Counted from the stretch's first letter, positions 35,750 to 45,543 are shown. The stretch: DNA of 64,000 nucleotides from Arminella tubonensis (GCF_003240585.1 NZ_PCDP01000030.1:1-64000), one strand, 5' to 3'. The notes: generated by a model not told the origin, from the letters alone. Numbers and translations are program-made.

Positions 35750-37854
35750 GCTTGCCTCACAGGCCCGACAGCAAAGACGGGTGGCGTCGCGCTGAGGTCC
35801 GCCCGTTCGATATGACAGGCGATCTCGTGGGTCGGCGACATTTGACGGATCGGCGGCGGCACCGTGTCGCAAATCGTCCCCAGCTTGCGATGACAGCGGG
35901 TGGCGAAGCGACAGCCTGCCGGCACATTGACAGGGCTCGGGGTGTCGCCGGTCAGCCGGATACGCTCGCGCGGCACCTCGTCCGGATTTGGACTGCGGAT
36001 CGCCGACAGCAAGGCTTCAGTATAGGGATGGGTTCCGCCGCCGAAGACTTCGTCGACGCGGCCCTGCTCCATCACCTTGCCGAGATACATCACCACGACC
36101 TTGTCGGCGACATGCCGCACGAGCGCCAGGTCATGGCTGATGAACAGCATCGTCGTATGCTTCTCTTTCTGAATATCGAGCAAGAGCGTCACCACCGCTG
36201 CCTGCACGGAGACGTCGAGTGCTGAAACCGGCTCGTCGGCGACGATCAGCGAGGGATCGGCGGCAAAGGCGCGCGCAATCGCGATGCGTTGCTTCTGCCC
36301 GCCGGAAAGCTGGCTCGGCTTGCGATCGGCCAGTGACGGCGAAAGCCGGACCATCTCCAGAAGCTCTCTCACCCGCTGCTCGATGGCGGCCTTGCCCTTG
36401 CGCACGCCGAATTTCTTGATCGAACGACGGATCGAGAACGCCGCAGGATGCGAAGGATTGAGGGTGCTGTCGGGGTTCTGGAAAATCATCTGCACCGATT
36501 GCAGCAAATGCTTCGGCCGCTGCCGGGCCTGCAGCTCGGCGATATTCTCACCGGCGAGGCGGATTTCGCCCGCCGTGGCTCGATCTAGACCGGTCACGAT
36601 GCGCGCAAGCGTCGACTTGCCGCATCCGGACTCCCCGACGAGCGCGACGATCTCTGCTTTTCCCACATTGAAGGAAACGGACTCGTTTGCCTTCAGGGTC
36701 CTTCCGGCGCTGACGCTATAGAGCTTGGTGACGTCGGAAAGCTGCATTTCATCGACCGCCGCATGACGCTCTGCGAGTTCCATCGGCAAGGTTAAAGGCT
36801 TGCGCTCCATCTCCGGCCAGCGCGCGCAGCGCACGAGATGCTCAGGACCCGCCGACGTTAGAGCGAGATCGGGACGGTCACACAGACCGGCCGTGAAACC
36901 GGCGCAGCGCGGCGCAAAGAAACAGCCCTCCGGCCGTTCCTGGGGTTGCGGAATGTGCCCGGGAATGGCGGCAAGCGTCCGCGTATGCTTGTCGCTGCCG
37001 ATGTCGGGAATGCAGTCGATCAAACCTTGGGTGTAGGGATGGCGGGGATGGCGGAACAGGTCGCCGGTCGTTCCCTCTTCAACCATCTCGCCGGAATACA
37101 TGATGCCAACGCGATCGCAGCTTTCGGCGATCAGGCCAAGATTGTGCGAAATGAACAGCAGGCTCGTCGAATAACGCCGGCGCAGTTCACCGATCAGGTC
37201 GATGACGGCTGCTTCGACCGTGACGTCGAGGCCGGTCGTCGGTTCGTCGAGCAGTAGCAGCGACGGCCGCGCCAGCAACGCCATCGCAATGACGACGCGC
37301 TGCTGCTGGCCGCCCGAAAGCTGGTGCGGATAGCGTTTCAGCATGTCGCCGGCATCAGGCAGGCGGACGTCGTCGAGCATAGCCGCTGCCATCTCCAGCG
37401 CTTCTTTCCGGGTCGCGCCAAGGTGCAGGAGCGGCACTTCGGCAAGCTGGGCGCCGATCGTCTTGACCGGGTTCAGCGCGCTCATCGGGTCCTGATAGAC
37501 CATGGCGATCCGTCGACCGCGAATGGCGCGCAACTGCCTGTCCGTCGCGCCGACAAGTTCCTGCCCGTCGAAGCGGATGCTACCTCTAGTGATGGTCCCG
37601 GTTTGACCGAGATACCCCATAATCGCCATCGCCGTCGTGCTCTTGCCGCAGCCGGATTCCCCGACGAGGCCATAGCTTTCGCCCGGGCGAACGACAAACG
37701 ACAGTTGTGGCACCGCGACCACGGTCTCGTGCTTGCCGCGAAACTCGATGCGGATATCCTTGATCTCGAGAAGGGGCGCGGCGTCGGCACCTGGTGCGGT
37801 ATTGGGCGCGTCCGACATCGGCATCCCCTTCATCTCAGAAACGATAAGGTTCAT
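35746..37854 (-). CDS. Fused two-domain ABC ATPase (DppD-DppF type)
   Basis: 702 aa holding both ATPases of a peptide/opine importer. Domain 1 (about 30-290): [36 protein letters not shown], then the cysteine-bearing C-terminal oligopeptide motif. Domain 2 (about 355-640): [36 protein letters not shown], then [13 protein letters not shown] at 37854 overlaps the permease stop (ATGA) with GGGAGG upstream; ATGs at 37824 and 37818 are alternatives. An open frame continuing upstream to 38733 runs out of frame through the permease gene and is not part of the protein. Confidence 0.92.
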   Translation of the reverse strand: MNLIVSEMKGMPMSDAPNTAPGADAAPLLEIKDIRIEFRGKHETVVAVPQLSFVVRPGESYGLVGESGCGKSTTAMAIMGYLGQTGTITRGSIRFDGQELVGATDRQLRAIRGRRIAMVYQDPMSALNPVKTIGAQLAEVPLLHLGATRKEALEMAAAMLDDVRLPDAGDMLKRYPHQLSGGQQQRVVIAMALLARPSLLLLDEPTTGLDVTVEAAVIDLIGELRRRYSTSLLFISHNLGLIAESCDRVGIMYSGEMVEEGTTGDLFRHPRHPYTQGLIDCIPDIGSDKHTRTLAAIPGHIPQPQERPEGCFFAPRCAGFTAGLCDRPDLALTSAGPEHLVRCARWPEMERKPLTLPMELAERHAAVDEMQLSDVTKLYSVSAGRTLKANESVSFNVGKAEIVALVGESGCGKSTLARIVTGLDRATAGEIRLAGENIAELQARQRPKHLLQSVQMIFQNPDSTLNPSHPAAFSIRRSIKKFGVRKGKAAIEQRVRELLEMVRLSPSLADRKPSQLSGGQKQRIAIARAFAADPSLIVADEPVSALDVSVQAAVVTLLLDIQKEKHTTMLFISHDLALVRHVADKVVVMYLGKVMEQGRVDEVFGGGTHPYTEALLSAIRSPNPDEVPRERIRLTGDTPSPVNVPAGCRFATRCHRKLGTICDTVPPPIRQMSPTHEIACHIERADLSATPPVFAVGPVRQA

Positions 37855-38726
37855 GGCTTCCAGGCCTCCCGAAGCCCGTCGGCAAGAAGATTGAACCCGA
37901 GAACGAGGCTCACGATAGCAAATGACGGGGCCAGCGACATCAGCGGCCAGACGTTGATGACCGTCGTGCTCTCCTTGACCATGCCGCCCCAGTCGGGATT
38001 GGGTGGCGGCAGGCCGAGGCCGAGAAAGCCGAGGATACCGATGGTGATGATGGTATAGCCGATGCGCAGGCAGGCATCGACGATCAGCATGCTCCGGCAA
38101 TTGGGAAGCAGCTCGACCAGCATGATGTACAGCGTGCCCTCGGCGCGCAGCCTTGCCGCTGCGACATATTCCTGCTCCTTGAGGCCGAGCACCAGCCCGC
38201 GGGTGATGCGGCCGATCCCCGGTGCCGAAGCGATCGTCGTTGCAATCACGATGTTGAAGACGGAAGGTCCGATATTGGCAATCAGGATGACGTAGAGGAC
38301 GAGCACCGGGAAGGCCAGGATGATATCGGAAAAGCGGCTGATGAGGGTGTCTATCCAGCCGCCGTAATAGCCGGCAACCATGCCGATCGCGATGCCGACG
38401 ACCATGGCGACGGCAACCGACAGGGGCGCGACGACGAGGACGGTGCGGGCGCCGAAGATCAGGCGTGAGAGGAGGTCGCGGCCGAGAATATCGGTCCCCA
38501 GCCAATGAGCAGCCGAGGGAGTGGGGTCGGCCATGGCCATCACGTCGGAATCGGTTGGCGACGGCAGCGGCAGGATGGGCGCTAGCAGCGCTGCCAAAAT
38601 CCAGAAGGCGACGAGGAATAACCCGACGACTGCCGTGCGCGATTTGAAGACCTGCATCCATTTCGAACGTTCGGCCTTCCTGACCGGTACCGTCTTCAAC
38701 ACATCGATATCCTGTTGAACCGACAT
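37851..38726 (-). CDS. ABC transporter permease (DppC type)
   Basis: 291 aa. DppC-like: HWLGTDILGRDLLSRLIFGAR, EAA-type loop KEQEYVAAARLRAEGTLYI, and GLGLPPPNPDWGGMV. Six membrane segments. Starts 4 bases beyond the stop of the DppB-type partner. Confidence 0.93.
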   Translation of the reverse strand: MSVQQDIDVLKTVPVRKAERSKWMQVFKSRTAVVGLFLVAFWILAALLAPILPLPSPTDSDVMAMADPTPSAAHWLGTDILGRDLLSRLIFGARTVLVVAPLSVAVAMVVGIAIGMVAGYYGGWIDTLISRFSDIILAFPVLVLYVILIANIGPSVFNIVIATTIASAPGIGRITRGLVLGLKEQEYVAAARLRAEGTLYIMLVELLPNCRSMLIVDACLRIGYTIITIGILGFLGLGLPPPNPDWGGMVKESTTVINVWPLMSLAPSFAIVSLVLGFNLLADGLREAWKP

Positions 38727-38729
38727 TGT

Positions 38730-39743
38730 TCACGCCATCCTTATGCGGGGATCGAGCAGCATGTAGCCGAGGTCTCCGACGAACTGCGTTGCAACTGCGA
38801 CGCCGACGGTGATGAGGGTTGCGGCCTCGAGCGTTGCGATATCGCCGAACATGCTCGCATCCAGAAGCAACCTGCCGAAACCCGGATAGGCAAAGACCAG
38901 CTCGGTGACGACGACGCCGCTGATCAGGAAATTGATCTGCAACAGCAACACCGTAAAGGGCGCGATCATCGCGTTGCGCAGCGCGTGCCCGAGGATGACG
39001 CGCCGGGTGCCCATGCCCTTCAGAACGGCGGTGCGGATATAAGGCCGCTCCATCACGCCGATCATCGACACACGGATCATCCGGGCGACATAGCCGAAAT
39101 CATAGATGACGAGGACAGCGACCGGCAGCACCAGTTGCGAAGGGATCGGCCAGCCGCCGTCCGAATCCAGCGGGCTCGTCCCCGGAAGGATCGGCCAGAG
39201 AATAACGAACAGCGTGACCAGGAATACGCCGGACGCAAATTCCGGGATCGAGGTGAAGGTGATGCAGATGACCGACAAGGTTCGGTCCAGCACTCCGCCC
39301 TCCTTGAGACCGGAGAGGATCCCGAAAATGATCGACAACGGCACGATCAGCAGGAATGCAAGGCCTGCCAGAATTGAGGTATTGCCGAGCCTTTTCCAGA
39401 TCACGTCGTTGACCGGCAGCTTGTTGAGCGTCGAATAGCCGAAATTGCCGAAATAGCGGGCGCCGCGCGGATCGGAGAAGTTGAGACCGGTGCCCGGATC
39501 CTGCAACGGATCGGGAATAGCGCCAACGAGAACGCCGAGCCAGCGGCCGTAGCGCACCAGCAAAGGATCGTTGGCGCGGAGCTTCTGCGTCAGCAGATCG
39601 ACCTGCTGCTGCGTCGCGAACGGCCCGAGCGATTTGCGCGCCACGCTTCCCGGCGTGAATTCGCACACGGCAAAGACCAGAAACGATGCGCACAGCATTG
39701 TGAGCAGCATCATCAACAGTCGCTTTGTAATGAAATTCACCAT
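38730..39743 (-). CDS. ABC transporter permease (DppB type)
   Basis: 337 aa, N-terminal helix LLMMLLTMLCASFLVFAV then TPG, EAA loop RPYIRTAVLKGMGTRRVIL and late VVVTELVFAYPGFGRLL. ATG at 39743 (MVNFITKRLL) matches the family; an in-frame ATG 21 codons earlier would enter the intercistronic hairpin region. Confidence 0.92.
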   Translation of the reverse strand: MVNFITKRLLMMLLTMLCASFLVFAVCEFTPGSVARKSLGPFATQQQVDLLTQKLRANDPLLVRYGRWLGVLVGAIPDPLQDPGTGLNFSDPRGARYFGNFGYSTLNKLPVNDVIWKRLGNTSILAGLAFLLIVPLSIIFGILSGLKEGGVLDRTLSVICITFTSIPEFASGVFLVTLFVILWPILPGTSPLDSDGGWPIPSQLVLPVAVLVIYDFGYVARMIRVSMIGVMERPYIRTAVLKGMGTRRVILGHALRNAMIAPFTVLLLQINFLISGVVVTELVFAYPGFGRLLLDASMFGDIATLEAATLITVGVAVATQFVGDLGYMLLDPRIRMA

Positions 39744-39779
39744 GGGTGACAGACTTCCAGGATTGGACGCGCTTGTTTT

Positions 39780-39804
39780 GCCCGCCCGGTTTTTCCGAGC
39801 GGGC
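39780..39804 (-). repeat. Hairpin between the family 5 binding protein and its permease
   Basis: GCCCGCCCGG, loop TTTTT, CCGAGCGGGC (plus strand): a 10-bp stem with one wobble pair in the transcript, between the binding-protein stop (39818) and the DppB start. Likely mRNA-stabilising or attenuating. Confidence 0.65.
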
Positions 39805-39817
39805 ACGACGCCGACGG

Positions 39818-41488
39818 TCAGACCGCGATGGCATACTCATGCGCAAAGATGTACTGCGACGGGTGGAGGTCGAAGCCCTTCACCTTCTTGTCCATGACAG
39901 TCGAGAAAGTTCGCCAGAACGGCTGCACGATCGGTCCGTCGTCCTGCATGATGGCCTCGATCTTCGCCATGACCTTGCTGCGTTCCTTCGGATCGAGAAT
40001 GCCTTCTGCCTGGGTCAACAGCGTGTCGAACTCGGTGTTGGCATAGTGGGACTCGTTCCAGGCGGCATTCGAGCGATAGGCAAGCGACAGTGTCATGATG
40101 GCGAGCGGCCGATGACCCCAGGCAGTCAAGCTGAACGGAGCCGACGTCCACACTTCCCAATATTGCGCGCTCGGCAGCGACTTGATGTTGATCTTGACGC
40201 CGATATCGTTGAACTGTTCGGCAAGCACCTGCGCGGTATTCAGCTCCCAGATCGGATCCGGGCGTGTCACCATGTCGAATTCGAAGCCATTGGGATAGCC
40301 GGCATCGGCAAGGAGCTTTTTAGCCTTCTCGATATCGCGCGGATATTTCGGAAGCGCCGCGTACTCCGGATGCGAGGGTGCGACATGGTGATCTTCGGCC
40401 GGCGTGCCGGCACCGAGAAGCGAGGTCTGGATGATCTTGTCGCGGTCGATGGCAAGCCGCATGGCCTGGCGAACGCGCTTGTCCTTGAACTGATCGACGT
40501 CAGGATGCATGCGGGCAACGACCGTCTGGGTCGTCTCGACCTTGAAGACCGCCACGTGCGGGAAGTTCTTCATCGCGCTGATCTGGACGGCGTCGGCTTC
40601 CGACAGGCCATCGACCTGCTTTGATGCGATCGCCGCGATCCCGGCGCCTGGGTTGTCGCCGAGATCGACATATTCGAACGTGTCGAGATATGGCCCCTTG
40701 CCCCAATAGTCGGTGCGAGCCTTGTACTTTGCGCTCTTGCCGACGGTATATTCGGTGAGCTGAAACGGACCGGTGCCGTTGGCATCCGGGCCGAAAGCGC
40801 CGTTGTCGGCCGGATCGAGAATGAACATCGGGTAGTGGAACAGATGCTCGGGGACGGCGATCTGGGGCGCAAAGCAGTTGAGGCGGACGGTGTGGTCGTC
40901 GACCTTTTCGATCGCGTTGTCGGCCCAGAGCTTGCTCGACTTCTTCGGGTTGCCCTTTTCGTCCTTCTCGCCGGCATCGTATTCCTGCACGAGATAACCG
41001 GTGAACAGGCCCAGCACTGAAGAGCCGATAGCCGGATCGCTGACGCGCTTCAGATTCCAGACGACATCATCAGCCGTCAGCGGCTTGCCCTTGCGCCACT
41101 TGACGTCCTTGCGGATGTGCAACGTCCAGGTCTTGAGGTCGTCGCTGACCTCCCATTTCTCCAGGAGATAGGGATGAGTGATGTTGTTGCGGTCCGTGAA
41201 GGTCAGATATTCACAGACCTGCCGGATCACGTTCGACTTCTCGGCGAAATCCGCCAGATGCGGATCCTTGATTTCCATGCAGCGCATGCCGATGCGCAGA
41301 TTGCCGCCCTTCGGCATGTCTGCTGCCTTGAGCAGGCTGGAAGGATCGACCATGCCGACGACGGAATAGGCCGCGGCGGCGGAAAGGCCGAGCAATGTCG
41401 ATTTGCGCAAAAAATCTCTACGGCTGATGGCACCGTCGGTCATCTCGTCGATGAGCGTCGGAATGTAGGGATGGGGGAATTTTTCCAA
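39818..41488 (-). CDS. ABC transporter substrate-binding protein, family 5 (peptide/opine), Tat-exported
   Basis: About 556 aa. Twin-arginine signal: ISRRDFLRKSTLLGLSAAAA, then a mature family 5 (DppA/OppA-like) protein with TLHIRKDVKWRKGKPLTADD and VRLNCFAPQ. Start is uncertain: TTG at 41488 has GGAG 9 bases upstream, an earlier TTG at 41503 lacks one and an ATG at 41443 lies nearer the Tat motif. First gene of the operon that runs to 25579. Tat export implies folding in the cytoplasm, common in rhizobial binding proteins of this type. Confidence 0.88.
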   Translation of the reverse strand: MEKFPHPYIPTLIDEMTDGAISRRDFLRKSTLLGLSAAAAYSVVGMVDPSSLLKAADMPKGGNLRIGMRCMEIKDPHLADFAEKSNVIRQVCEYLTFTDRNNITHPYLLEKWEVSDDLKTWTLHIRKDVKWRKGKPLTADDVVWNLKRVSDPAIGSSVLGLFTGYLVQEYDAGEKDEKGNPKKSSKLWADNAIEKVDDHTVRLNCFAPQIAVPEHLFHYPMFILDPADNGAFGPDANGTGPFQLTEYTVGKSAKYKARTDYWGKGPYLDTFEYVDLGDNPGAGIAAIASKQVDGLSEADAVQISAMKNFPHVAVFKVETTQTVVARMHPDVDQFKDKRVRQAMRLAIDRDKIIQTSLLGAGTPAEDHHVAPSHPEYAALPKYPRDIEKAKKLLADAGYPNGFEFDMVTRPDPIWELNTAQVLAEQFNDIGVKINIKSLPSAQYWEVWTSAPFSLTAWGHRPLAIMTLSLAYRSNAAWNESHYANTEFDTLLTQAEGILDPKERSKVMAKIEAIMQDDGPIVQPFWRTFSTVMDKKVKGFDLHPSQYIFAHEYAIAV

Positions 41489-41714
41489 CTTCGTGTTCTC
41501 CAATTTGTTCGCAGGCTGTTCCGTGAAGTTTATTTTTCAATGCGGTAACGGCCCTCGTTGGGGCTCGCCTTCGTTCCAGATTCGGATGGAACTTTTTTCG
41601 TCGTTTGACCGTCGCGAATAAAGCTACGAGCGTTCTTCCATCGAAAGAATGCACTGATCCGACATGGTCTATGCGCGATGCGACAAGTGCTGTCAGATCG
41701 TTCGCTGCTGCCGG

Positions 41715-42725
41715 TTAAACGGCAACCGCGCGATCGGTAACGTTGGCCTTTCGCGTCGCCGCCGGGCTTTCGTCGAAATGTTGCCGGTAGAACCGGCTAA
41801 AATGGGATGGGGATTCATAGCCGCAGACATCTGCAACCTCGGCGACAGACAAATCGGTGTGCACCAGCAAATCCCTGGCCCGGGCCATTCGCAGATCGAT
41901 ATAGAACCTCGAGGGGCTCTTTTGCAGATTTGCCTGAAACAGCCGCTCGAGCTGGCGGGTCGAGAGACTGACGCTTTCCGCAAGCTCGGCAATCTCGATA
42001 GGCTCATAGAGGCTGCTCTCCATGCGTCTTATGACAAAGCCGAGCTTGGCATTGCGGATACCGAAACGATCCTCCGGCTGCATGCGCTGCGCGTCGTCCT
42101 GGCGACGCATGCGGGGGTGATTGAACTGGTCGGATATCTGGGAGGCAAGCTCGCGACCCTCGATCGCCGCGATCAGATAAAGCATCATGTCGAGCGTCAC
42201 CGTACCGCCGGAGGATGTCAAGAAGCGCCCGTCGATCGTGAAGATGTCGTCGGTGGCAAAGCACTTCGGAAACTCGCTGCGGAAGGTCGCAAGCGATTCC
42301 CAATGCACGGCGCATTTGCGCCCTTCCAGCAAGCCTGCCTTGGCGAGATAGAAGACACCAGTACTCACGGCTCCGAGAACGCAGCCCTCGTAATAGAGAC
42401 GCCGCAGCCAGGCAAACGTGTTGCCGTCATAACCTGCAGCATAGTTGACGCCCGAGCAGACAATCACGATGTCGCATTTGGGAGCGTTCGCCATGGCGTG
42501 GCTGACAGGTATGACCAGACCGCTGCTCGATCTCGAATCGCTCCCATCGGACGAGATCAAAACCCATTCGAATGCCTTCCGTTTGGCGAGCCTATTTCCC
42601 TGGCGAAGCGCGTCCAGCGCCGCGGAGAAAGTCATCAGCGGGTAGTCGGGCACAAGAAAAAAGCCAATGCGAACCGGACGCTCCGGATTGGCCAGCTGCT
42701 TTATGGAAAATGGTTGGTCAGCCAT
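41715..42725 (-). CDS. GlxA-type AraC regulator (DJ-1/PfpI domain plus AraC HTH)
   Basis: 336 aa. N-terminal class I glutamine-amidotransferase-like domain (about 20-190: IGFFLVPDYPLMTFSAALDA, IVIVCSGVN, GAVSTGVFYLAKAG) and C-terminal AraC HTH (about 225-320: EIAELAESVSLSTRQLERLF, VAEVADVCGYESPSHFSRFY). Members regulate arginine, carnitine, glycine betaine and nicotine-type catabolism. Same strand as the family 5 importer operon and divergent from amiC, so it may control either. The 211-base gap 41504-41714 before the importer operon has A/T-rich promoter-like sequence but no clear repeat. Confidence 0.9.
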   Translation of the reverse strand: MADQPFSIKQLANPERPVRIGFFLVPDYPLMTFSAALDALRQGNRLAKRKAFEWVLISSDGSDSRSSSGLVIPVSHAMANAPKCDIVIVCSGVNYAAGYDGNTFAWLRRLYYEGCVLGAVSTGVFYLAKAGLLEGRKCAVHWESLATFRSEFPKCFATDDIFTIDGRFLTSSGGTVTLDMMLYLIAAIEGRELASQISDQFNHPRMRRQDDAQRMQPEDRFGIRNAKLGFVIRRMESSLYEPIEIAELAESVSLSTRQLERLFQANLQKSPSRFYIDLRMARARDLLVHTDLSVAEVADVCGYESPSHFSRFYRQHFDESPAATRKANVTDRAVAV

Positions 42726-42817
42726 ATTGGATTCGTATCACATCCTGGTCCCGATGCCAGCGCGGCATTGAATCCCATGGCACGGTATATGTCGCAGCAG
42801 GGCGCAGAGAATGGCGC

Positions 42818-42962
42818 TTGACAAATGTCAGCTGCCTGTATTTTACTCAGGCCTGCGGAATAGGCAGGACCTTTTCGCGATCACATGACTTCGATTGTCG
42901 CTGGGCAGTTTCGCCCCCATGATGCCCCCATCCGCGATGGGGAACGCGTCGTGGGGGTTTTT
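42818..42962 (+). promoter_or_regulatory. amiC leader: promoter and terminator/antiterminator (ANTAR-type attenuator)
   Basis: Promoter: TTGACA (42818-42823), 17 bases, TTTTAC (42841-42846). The leader then has GGGC-AGTTTC-GCCC (42903-42916), a four-base-pair stem with a six-base loop. A terminator follows: CCCCCA (42925-42930) and CGCG (42933-42936) pair with CGCG (42945-42948) and TGGGGG (42952-42957), then five T (42958-42962), 18 bases before the amiC start. A competing hairpin, CCCCATC (42926-42932) with GATGGGG (42936-42942), would consume the terminator's left arm. This is the layout expected for AmiR/ANTAR antitermination, although ANTAR loops usually have A at 1 and G at 4; the one clear hexaloop has A at 1 only. 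Confidence 0.65.
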
Positions 42963-42980
42963 GCATTTGGATAAGTTCCT

Positions 42981-44117
42981 ATGAGTGATCCGCTAAAGAT
43001 CGGCATCCTGTTTTCGACCACCGGACCCTACGGCTCGATGGGTCGTGACGCGCGCGACGGCGCCGAATTCGCGATCCAGGAATTCGCCGGCACCGGCCGG
43101 CGGGTCATCGAACCCGTCTTCGTCGACCCGCATGCCGATATTCCCGCCTATCTCGACGGCGCAAGGCATATGCTGCGAAATGCCGGATGCCGCCATATCG
43201 TCGGCACGATTACCTCGGCCGCCCGCAAGGAAGTCATTCCGCTGGTCGAAAAGCATGATGGTCTTCTCTGGTATATGTGCCCTTACGAGGGGTTCGAAGC
43301 CAACGAGAACGTCATCTATGTCGGCGGCTGCCCAAACCAGCACCTGTTGCCGTTGTTCGAGCATCTGATCCCTCGCTATGGCAAGCGTCCCTATCTCGTC
43401 GGCGCGAATTACGTCTGGGGCTGGGAAATGAACCGGCTCGCCCGCGAACTTGTGACCAATGCCGGCGGCGACGTGCTCGGCGAGCGCTATCTGCCGCTTG
43501 AAGAGACGGCGGTGGAGCGCATTGTTGCCGATATCGAGCAGCGCCGTCCAAGCTTCATTCTCAACAATCTGATCGGCCCCTCCAGCTATGCCTTTCTGGC
43601 CGCCATCAAGCTGCTCGGCGATCGCAACCCTGCATTTCGCCCTGAAAATTGCCCCGTCGTCAGCTGCGACCTGATGGAATGCGAGCTCGCCGATATCGAA
43701 GCCGGGGCGGCGGTCGGCCAGCTCTGCGCCGCGTCCTATTTCGACAGCATTGGCTCGGAGGCAAACCTCGCGTTCAAGTCGAGAGTGGCAGGGCACTATG
43801 GCCCGGCCCGCAGTGTCTCCAGTGTGTTCGCCAGCGCCTATACGGCGGTCAACCTGTGCGTCGAAGCAATCCTTGCCGCAGGCAGCGACGAACCGCAGGC
43901 CGTCCGGCGCGAGCTCTATTCTGCCGCCTGGCCCAGCCTCTTCGGCCCGCTCTCAATCGATGCGCAAACCAATCACGCAGCCCTGCCCTTCCATCTCGGC
44001 CGGATCAACAGTGACAACGGCTTTGACGTCATCGCGTCGCGCGCCGCACTTGCTGCCGATCCCTATCTTACGGGGCGCCATACCGGGCCATCCTCCAAAC
44101 TGAGGGTGGTTTCATGA
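42981..44117 (+). CDS. amiC: AmiC-like amide-binding negative regulator (type I periplasmic-binding fold)
   Basis: 378 aa, branched-chain/AmiC-type binding fold (MSDPLKIGILFSTTGPYG, NYVWGWEMNRLARE). No signal peptide, so cytoplasmic like Pseudomonas AmiC, which binds acetamide and releases the antiterminator AmiR. Its stop overlaps the amiR start (ATGA), as needed for making a stoichiometric complex. The pair heads the operon with an acetamidase. Confidence 0.85.
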   Translation: MSDPLKIGILFSTTGPYGSMGRDARDGAEFAIQEFAGTGRRVIEPVFVDPHADIPAYLDGARHMLRNAGCRHIVGTITSAARKEVIPLVEKHDGLLWYMCPYEGFEANENVIYVGGCPNQHLLPLFEHLIPRYGKRPYLVGANYVWGWEMNRLARELVTNAGGDVLGERYLPLEETAVERIVADIEQRRPSFILNNLIGPSSYAFLAAIKLLGDRNPAFRPENCPVVSCDLMECELADIEAGAAVGQLCAASYFDSIGSEANLAFKSRVAGHYGPARSVSSVFASAYTAVNLCVEAILAAGSDEPQAVRRELYSAAWPSLFGPLSIDAQTNHAALPFHLGRINSDNGFDVIASRAALAADPYLTGRHTGPSSKLRVVS

Positions 44118-44695
44118 GGCAGACACCGAATTTCACCGGCTGGCATGCCGCGATCCTGCATCGGGAAGACAGCAATACCGAACGCCTCATCCGGCAGCTG
44201 GCGCTGCTTGGCTTCAGCATGTCGGTGCGCTGGGCGCCGATCGGCGCGCACGAACTTCCTGACATGGTCATCGTCGACGCCGATCAGGGGTGGGACGGGC
44301 TGCTGCCCTGGAACGCCGGAAATCCGCCTCTGCCGGTGGTCGCCCTTTTGGGTTCGGAAGCGCCGGGACGCATCGCCTGGGCGCTGGAGCAAGGGGCCGG
44401 CGCCATCATTGCCAAGCCGATCACGCCGTCCGCCGTTTTCCCGGCGCTCGTCATGGCCCTATCGATCCACGAAGAGCGCAAGGCTACGGCCGAAAAGCTC
44501 CGCCATCTCGAAGAACGGGCGCGGATGCGACCGCTCATCTATGCTGCGGTCCAGAAGATCATGGACGTCCGCGGCGTCAGCGAGGAACGGGCCTATGCAA
44601 TTCTGCGCGGCTGCGCGATGCAGCGCCGGCTGACGATGGAGCAGCTGTCCGCCTTTATAATCGGTGGCGCCGAGCCGCTACCCGAGGCTGTCTGA
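44114..44695 (+). CDS. amiR: AmiR-like ANTAR-domain transcription antiterminator
   Basis: 193 aa: pseudo-receiver (about 10-115; the phospho-acceptor region reads DMVIVDADQGWDG), a helical linker and a C-terminal ANTAR RNA-binding domain (about 130-190) with AAVQKIMDVRGVSEERAYAI and the A-M-x-R-R-L motif. ANTAR proteins bind paired hairpins in leaders and prevent termination. The leader 42850-42962 is the natural target. Translationally coupled to amiC and to the permease after it. Confidence 0.88.
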   Translation: MRQTPNFTGWHAAILHREDSNTERLIRQLALLGFSMSVRWAPIGAHELPDMVIVDADQGWDGLLPWNAGNPPLPVVALLGSEAPGRIAWALEQGAGAIIAKPITPSAVFPALVMALSIHEERKATAEKLRHLEERARMRPLIYAAVQKIMDVRGVSEERAYAILRGCAMQRRLTMEQLSAFIIGGAEPLPEAV

Positions 44696-45543
44696 TGCGA
44701 ATTTGGAAAGCAATGTTGCGCCAGCCATCCGCATTGTTCGGGTTGATCATTGTCGTACTTGTGATCGTCATGGCAATCGCCGCACCGCTGATCGCGCCGT
44801 TCAGCCCGGACGATCAAATGTTCGACGGGCTGTCGATGGAGGGCGCGCCATTGCCACCTGGCGGGCCGTATCTGCTTGGGACAGATACGCTCGGTCGCGA
44901 CCTGTTCTCGCGCCTGTTGTTCGGCGCCCGCACCTCACTGGTCATCGGCCTCGTTGCCAACGGGATAGCTGTCGCGATCGGCCTCTTCATCGGCATCGTC
45001 GCCGGCTACATCAGAGGCGCCGTCGGCAATCTCCTCATGCGCTTCACGGACCTGATGATGGCCTTCCCGGCGCTGCTGCTGGCAATCGTGCTGGCGGCGC
45101 TGTTAAAGCCCAGCCTCTGGATCGTGGCGATGGTCATTGCGCTGGTCAACTGGGTGCAGGTTGCCCGCATCGTCTACACCGAGACACGCGGCCTGGTGGA
45201 GCGCGACTTCATCATGGCGGAACGCTCGCTCGGCGCCGGCCATTTCCGCATTTTGCTGGTGCACATCCTGCCGCATCTCATGCCGACCGCGATCGTCTGG
45301 GGCACCCTCGGCATCGCGACCACCGTCTTGCTGGAAGCAACACTCTCCTTTCTCGGCATCGGGGTGCAACCGCCGCAACCCTCCTGGGGAAACATCATCT
45401 TCGAGAGCCAGAGCTACTTCGACACGGCGCCCTGGCTCGTTTTCATCCCCGGTGCCGTTATCCTGTTGACCGCACTGTCCTTTAACCTGATCGGCGATGC
45501 GCTGCGCGACATCTTGGATCCAACGCAGAGAGGAAGGGGCTGA
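44695..45543 (+). CDS. ABC transporter permease (DppC type)
   Basis: 282 aa beginning MRIWKAMLRQPSALFGL; ATG overlaps the amiR stop (TGATG). DppC motifs: YLLGTDTLGRDLFSRLLFGAR, EAA-type loop VERDFIMAERSLGAGHFRIL, GIGVQPPQPSWGNII. Six membrane segments. Reading frame continues open far upstream into amiR in another frame, which is not coding. Confidence 0.92.
   Translation: MRIWKAMLRQPSALFGLIIVVLVIVMAIAAPLIAPFSPDDQMFDGLSMEGAPLPPGGPYLLGTDTLGRDLFSRLLFGARTSLVIGLVANGIAVAIGLFIGIVAGYIRGAVGNLLMRFTDLMMAFPALLLAIVLAALLKPSLWIVAMVIALVNWVQVARIVYTETRGLVERDFIMAERSLGAGHFRILLVHILPHLMPTAIVWGTLGIATTVLLEATLSFLGIGVQPPQPSWGNIIFESQSYFDTAPWLVFIPGAVILLTALSFNLIGDALRDILDPTQRGRG

Noticed and set aside
37855-38733. N-terminal extension of the fused ABC ATPase through the permease gene
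   Set aside because: The extra 293 residues are the DppC gene read out of frame; arginine/proline-rich low-complexity sequence, and the true start overlaps the permease stop.
42850-42916. A textbook pair of ANTAR hexaloops (A at 1, G at 4)
   Set aside because: I searched the amiC leader by eye and found only one clean six-base loop, AGTTTC, lacking G at position 4; the tandem motif is therefore not claimed.
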